DNA of 64,000 nucleotides, from contig OY747723.1 in assembly GCA_963556495.2 (NCBI GenBank), forward strand, positions 16,086,001 through 16,150,000. The letters run 5' to 3'. The notes beneath the pieces are model-generated. The model searched no databases and was not told the origin of the DNA. It worked only from the letters and a program-made list of their open reading frames with translations. Positions 58,950 to 64,000 of the stretch are shown piece by piece (within the stretch, counting starts at the first letter, position 1; every line of letters begins with the position of its first letter). The stretch comes from Valencia hispanica. Its lineage: Eukaryota; Chordata; Actinopteri; Cyprinodontiformes; Valenciidae. Position numbers and translations under genes: made by a program.

Positions 58950-60905
58950 ATAATTTGAATGCTTTTTTCTGGGGCGTTTTCATCCGACTTCGGACCACTT
59001 TTATCTCGCCATGCCTCCACACACCTGCAGCCCAGGGTGCGATGGCTGCCAGAAGCTCAGCCAGAAATTTCTGGAGCTGGAGCAGAGGATCTCACCAAAT
59101 CCAGAACCACGAGCGTGATGTGGACATCATCTTCAGCCAGACTTTCGCCACCAATGATTTTAACAGTAGGCTTCAGTCTGGTCTTGACCTGCTTGTTCCA
59201 CTACAAGTTAAGTTTACACTTAAAAGCTTCACCGCCGTGGAGAAATGAAAACCTAAAGAAACTAAAGAGAAAGTGTAGGGTGGCAGAGAGAAAATGGAGG
59301 AAAAATAAAACCAGAATAAACCATCAAATATCCACAGAACTTCTCAAATCATACAATAATGCAGTAAGAAACTCAAAAATGCATGTTTTTCCAAAATCAT
59401 CTCAGAACATAAAAATAATCCCCAGATTCTATTTTCCACCATTGACAAACCTTTTAACTGTGCTACTAATGCATTTCAGAAAACCCCCTCAAACACTTTA
59501 TGTGATGAGTTTGCAGACCACTTCAGAGGGAAGGTAGACACCATCAGATGTAATATTTTATCTTCTCAAAGTAACGGGGTTTTAGACCAATCTGAGCGTG
59601 TGTCTTTACCAGAGGAGGCACTGGACAGTTTTGTCCTAGTAGAAGCTGAGATTCTTGATAAAGTTTTCTCATCTTCGAGGCCTACCACCTGTGTTTCGTA
59701 CCCAATTCCCACTTCTTTTTTAAGCCATTTTATGGATCTTTTAGAGATGAGATTTTAACCCTGATGAATTGCTCCCTTCAGACGGGGATCTTTCCTGCCG
59801 CCTGTAGTGAGGCCCCTGTTGAAGAAGAGCAATTTTAGATTTGAATGATTTTCATAATTTTAGACCGGTATCTAACTTACCCTTTTTAAGCAAAAAATTT
59901 GAAAAGCTTGTTTTAATTCAACTTTTATTTTATTAATATACACAATGTCCTGGAGAGATTTCAGTCTGGTTTCAGGTTGAACCCACAGCACTGAGATGGC
60001 CCTTCCGAAGATTTTAAATGATTTTAGATTAAACTATGGTGCACAGAGGGTGACAGTGTTGGTTCTGCTGGATCTAAGCGCTGCTTTTGATACAGTAAAC
60101 CACACAATTCTTTTAAACAGTTCAAAACAGATTGGGCTCTCTGGTGCTGTTCACAAATGGTTTACGTCCTATCTCACAGACATGACTTTTATGGCAAGTT
60201 TAGATACCTGCTCCTCTAAGGTCCACAGAATTATATGTGGTGTGCCCCAGGGTTAAATTTTTCCCAGTGCTTTTTAACCTCCATATGCTCCCTCTTGGCA
60301 GTGTCATCGGAAGACATGGAGTTAACTTTCACAGTTATGCTGACGATACACAGTTGTACGTCTCCATGTCTCCTGATGACACACGGCCAATGGATGCACT
60401 TTTTAACTGCATTTTAGACATCAAATCCTGGATGGCAGAAAACTTTCTCAGCTCAACCAGAAGAAAACTGAAGTTTTAGTCATCGGTCCTGAGGCTCAGA
60501 GAGAGAAACTTTTGCCAAAACTACAATCACTGTCTTTTAATCCTTCTTTACGAGTCAAGAACCTGGGTGTGATTTTTGACTTTGAGCTGACTTTATCCCT
60601 CACATAAAAAATATTACTAAAATAGGTTTTAACATCTAAAGAACATTGCCAGAGTCCACCCCATTCTCTCTCGGCCAACACAGAGACACTTATGCATACT
60701 TTTATTTCCAGTAGAATTGATTGCTGTATTTGCCCTGCTTTCCAGTCTCCCCAAAAAGACTATATCAGGTTTACAACTTCTACAAAATTCAGCAGCACGT
60801 GTCCTGACAAAGACCAGGAGGCGGGCGCACATTACACCTGTTGTAAACTCATTGCATTGGCTCCCCATATGTTTTAGGATCTCTTTTGAAGTAACAAAAA
60901 TTGCA
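58950..60905 (+). pseudogene. Decayed L2-type LINE (endonuclease end to RT)
   Basis: 59220-59330 carries the basic linker (RKCRVAERKWRKNKTR). 59996-60256 carries RT motifs LDLSAAFDTVNH and CGVPQG. 60237-60479 carries FNLHMLPLGS and [13 protein letters not shown] (catalytic Asp-Asp). 60717-60880 carries LQNSAARVLTKTRR and HITPVVNSLHWLP. These pieces lie in different frames, with several stops. The element ends abruptly at a poly-C run at 60910. It belongs to the same broad type as 7574-8850. Confidence 0.8.
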
Positions 60906-60909
60906 TTCT

Positions 60910-61560
60910 CCCCCCCCCCCCCCCCCCCGTTCATCTGCTTGGGGCTGACTCCAGAAAGGAACAAGTTCCCATTGACTCTCATGTTAAAAATGGCAACTTA
61001 CACACGCATCTGATTTGCTGTGGTGATACGGCATGCTGTTGTGGAAAACTGTGACTCTGTAAAGATTTCACTCACATACTTCGCTTGATTTATTGATCAG
61101 TCAAACACAAATGGCAAATATGGAGTGTGCGCAGTAGCACTCATCTGAAATGATCTGTGAGTAACATTAATGTGACCGGTGGCACCCTCCTGTCACTTAG
61201 AGAGGCTAATGGAGCCATTAATGGTACATATATCATGGCTGAAAAAAGCTTTTCAGACACACTCAGGACGTTTACAGGCACATCTAAATCAAGCTCTTGA
61301 CAACAATCGAGCTAATAGCTTAACCACAATGGGAGCCTTTAGCTTACATGTAACTTTCAATGTTTCAAATATGGGTGAGGAGAAGTCATCGTTCTGATCA
61401 AGGGTCAAACTCCACCGGCCAAATGTGAACCCAATCCGCAAGTAACAAAAATACCCCCCCCCCCCTTTTTTTTTTTTTTTTTTTATCTGCTAGGGGCTGG
61501 CTCCAGAAAGGAACAAGTTCCCATTGACTCCCATGTTAAAAATGGCAACAGAAATAAAGA
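60910..61560. repeat. Duplicated unit next to homopolymer runs
   Basis: A poly-C run (60910-60928) followed by TCATCTGCTTGGGGCTGACT and about 65 further bases is repeated at 61454-61550 after a poly-C/poly-T run, with about 95 percent identity by eye (TTCCCATTGACTCTCATG against TTCCCATTGACTCCCATG). The two copies are direct and about 550 bases apart. Confidence 0.75.
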
Positions 61561-62094
61561 TGTTCACAGCCTGGTTCAAAAGACCATTTTAGGTTTAACC
61601 GGTCAAGTTTACTGTGTGTATAACCACTCTAAGGGCGTTGAATTTTTTATAACCCATCCGTTTAGATTTAATTTAAGCTTGAAATTATGAATAATAAGAG
61701 GGGTGTCCTTTTGATTGATGGGTCTCAGATGAGCCATCTGTGCTAGTGCTGGTGGCTAGCGGCTGCTGTGCATTTAAGATAATGCTGCTTGGTCAAAAAT
61801 GAGTTGAAATGATCACATTTCTTCCTTACATATTAATTATTAAAACTTGTTTTAATTCAAATTCACATAGTTTTAGTGAAAGTTATGGACTAACAAGGCT
61901 TCATGCTTTTCTTTGACAAAATTTTTGAATCTGCCTAGAAGGCAGAGGGTAGCAGAGTCGCACCGTAAATTCGGTTAGCTCTGGGTTACCTCAGTTAGCT
62001 CGTAGCTACATCAGCTCAGAGTTTAATGGGCCCCCATCTGTCCCCACCCTCACAGGCCCACTCTCAGCTCCAACTCTTTGCCCATTTTTGTGTA
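61561..62094. other. Intergenic stretch, probably old repeat
   Basis: No gene is seen. GTTAGCT/GCTAGCGG-rich phrases near 61750 and 61975 are common in fish dispersed repeats but are too weak to name. Confidence 0.3.
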
Positions 62095-62235
62095 TTTTAC
62101 GGGCATGACGAGACACGTGACGCGGCCAAGATGGTAGTGGTGAAAACTGCTCATTGGGCTTCAATTCAGCTCTTCAGAAGCCTAAGGGTGATGTCACGGA
62201 GGCTCTGTCCATCTTGTATATGTGGTCTATAGTTC
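62095..62235. repeat. Dispersed fish repeat
   Basis: GCCAAGATGG, AGCTCTTCAGAAGCC, GTGATGTCACGGAGGC and CCATCTTGTATATGTGGTCT form a block I recognise as common in teleost genomes. I cannot name its class. Confidence 0.45.
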
Positions 62236-62439
62236 TGATACACAGGGGCTAGGGCTTGTCCCTTTACACACAGCTCCTTCTACTGGCAAAAGTGGTTATG
62301 ACTCAAGTAAAAACAAAAACTTCAAATTTCAGTAAACAAGTGTTTTTGTTGATAAACTATAAACAAGTGTAGTAGTGTATTGCTGTCTACATGTCTGGTC
62401 ATTATTTTTGGTACGTTATTACGTTTTTAAAAATATAAT

Positions 62440-62560
62440 TTTTTACCAGAAGCTGTCAGTGTGGTGCCCTCTTAACGTTAAAACGCTGCACTGCACTTGA
62501 ATTTGCATCGGGCATGGCTACTTACTCTGTGATGAGGGCTGATGTCAGGTGATCTGCAGG
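62440..62560. repeat. Inverted copy of the repeat end at 23195-23320
   Basis: Reversed, this reads CATGCCCGATGCAAATTCAA, GTGCAGTG, TTTTAACG and AAGAGGGCACC, closely matching the segment inside the chimeric Tc1 (CGATGCCCGATTCAAATTCA, GTGCAGTG, AAGAGGGCACTC). The match continues outwards through GGTAAAAAATTATATTTTTA. Confidence 0.65.
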
Positions 62561-62574
62561 GTGTAACCCGCCTT

Positions 62575-62765
62575 TCACACGATGACCCTGCAAAAGATAT
62601 GCAGTATAGGCGATGGATGGATGGAAACGGAACATGTTTAAGTTGCTCTTACTTAGCCAGTTAATAATGCCTACAGGCATAGAACATCCTTCCTTCCATC
62701 GTCTATACCGGTTATGCTTGCAGGGTCGCCGTGCGGCTCGTGCCCATCTCCAGCGGTCATAGAGC
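62575..62765. repeat. Inverted pair of GATGG-tailed retroelement ends
   Basis: 62575-62632 (CCTGCAAAAG, TATAGGCGATGGATGGATGG) and, inverted, 62685-62765 (TTCCATCGTCTATACCGG, CAGGGTCGCC, CTCCAGCGGTCAT) are two 3' ends of the same kind of element facing each other. Confidence 0.5.
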
Positions 62766-63029
62766 TGGTTTAAAACTTATCTCATTAATTAAGAAAAACA
62801 GAGCTTTTCATTTTTTTCAAGTGAAAGCAATACGCTTCCGTAGAAAAATGCTTGTAAACAGACTACAAATGAATCAATAAATGCGGATAACACTTTAAAT
62901 TGAGCCACAGATGTGTTAGTTTTGGTTATGGAAAATTGGTTAAAGTTTATAGAAAACTTTAACTGGAAAGCTGTTCGAACCCTGTGCGGTTCTAAATTGC
63001 TAAAGAGTGGGCACTACCTGTCATGGTTT

Positions 63030-63900
63030 TAGGTAGCTGTCTGACCCACATGCACAAAACGCTCAAGAGACAAGTTGGATTTAAGAAGTTTGTTGAAAGG
63101 AGTAGTATGAAGGTGATGGATCTCAAGCAGGCTGGAAACGGGGAGTTGAAACACTGTAAATGAAAGTATATAAATGGAAGGATGATATCTGGTATGCACA
63201 CAGATGAATTATGGGTAGGTTTGCTTACAGATTAGATGGAGTGGAAATGGCAGGGAGTGAGTGGAGCCTGTGGAAGGTTGGCGTGGTGGATGATCCGAGG
63301 GAGAGGTGTCAGAGTAGGGGGACACTGGCAATCTGTAAGTAGCCTAAGAGGTGAGTATGGTAGCAGGTAATGATATGAGGTTAGAATTAATCTTACGGGT
63401 TATGGCTGGAGGGTGGACAGGAGGCACATTGATGATGACTAACATATCCAGGAAGTTGGTTTGAAAGGAGTGGATGAATGAGATTCTTGATAGGTGGGTT
63501 AGTTTTGAGCAGGAGGATGATTGTAGAACAAGGAAGCCAGCAGCTAGTCGCGGACGGAAACCAGGTTTAACTTCAGGAAGATAAATAAAGTGTCTAGAAC
63601 TCAGGAGCGTAATCACTGAGGCGAGGTACCTAGAAGGAGCACAAGGAGGTTAAGTCTCAGAGGGCAATGAGGAAGAAAACTCAGACTCACAGAGGGCTTG
63701 ATGCACCACGAAGGCAAAGGAGGACGGGCTTCCAGCTCCCTTTATCCTCCAGCTGGTCAGCAGGTCTCTACCCACCAGAGCTAAGAAAAAGAACTGGTTC
63801 CTCCGTGGCGCCCTCCAGTGGGTAACCTGCGGGAGTGACATAAAAACACAACCACCACACAAACCAAACCCCAGACTCCTAACACTACCTTACAGCATGG
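63030..63900 (-). repeat. Possible LTR-type repeat
   Basis: On the minus strand the region starts TGTTAGGAGTCTGGGG (63886 downwards), contains a GGCGCC site and has an AATAAA-poor, moderately GC-rich body, as in some LTRs. No paired LTR, primer-binding site or gag/pol frame is seen within the window, so this is only a suggestion. Confidence 0.25.
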
Positions 63901-64000
63901 GCTGTCCTAAATTAACGTTGTCGGATCAAAGGTTGTCACCTGAATCATGTTAATCCTGACATTACTTTTTCACTTAGAGACTTTTACTGTTTGCTTATTA

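Overview
This is a vertebrate genomic window, almost certainly from a ray-finned (teleost) fish. Genes are split by GT..AG introns, two genes have clear vertebrate orthologues, and the repeats are a typical teleost mix: many Tc1-like transposons, L2-type and RTE/Rex3-type LINEs, hAT and Harbinger relics, and tRNA-derived SINE pieces. I see no bacterial operons, rRNA or CRISPR arrays. The species cannot be named from the sequence.

Layout. 1-600: a LINE 3' end abutting a Tc1 end. 2553-10000 (minus strand): a complete 13-exon class B GPCR gene of 445 codons, which I call the secretin receptor (sctr). 10001-11201: a short divergent promoter with a perfect RFX X-box (10468-10481). 11202-33880 (plus strand): a complete 23-exon cfap221 (PCDP1) gene of 759 codons. 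Head-to-head SCTR and CFAP221 is, from memory, the arrangement on human 2q14.2, and this supports both names. Every splice junction listed has GT..AG ends, and reading phase is continuous through both genes.

The introns hold nested mobile elements: a decayed Tc1 and a truncated L2 in sctr; a near-complete Tc1 in cfap221 intron 7; a Tc1 inside a palindromic repeat in intron 12; and a LINE scrap inside a hAT inside a Tc1 in intron 16.

33922-64000 has no host gene that I can support. It is a repeat-rich tract with a 1.5-kb Tc1 (36359-37858), a relic reverse transcriptase with a YMDDL motif, a LINE reduced to its two ends, a Harbinger exon, a 2.24-kb element with long inverted arms flanked by TA (47886-50124), a young RTE/Rex3-like LINE with an 11-bp target duplication (51661-53411), a half Tc1, a decayed L2 and several dispersed repeats.

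The two host genes are not known to share a pathway: one product is a plasma-membrane hormone receptor, the other an axonemal central-pair protein. What they share is a promoter region of about 0.5 kb. The points most worth a second look are the intact fish sctr with an altered TM6 PxxG motif, the X-box in the shared promoter, and the palindrome-of-palindromes repeat family.
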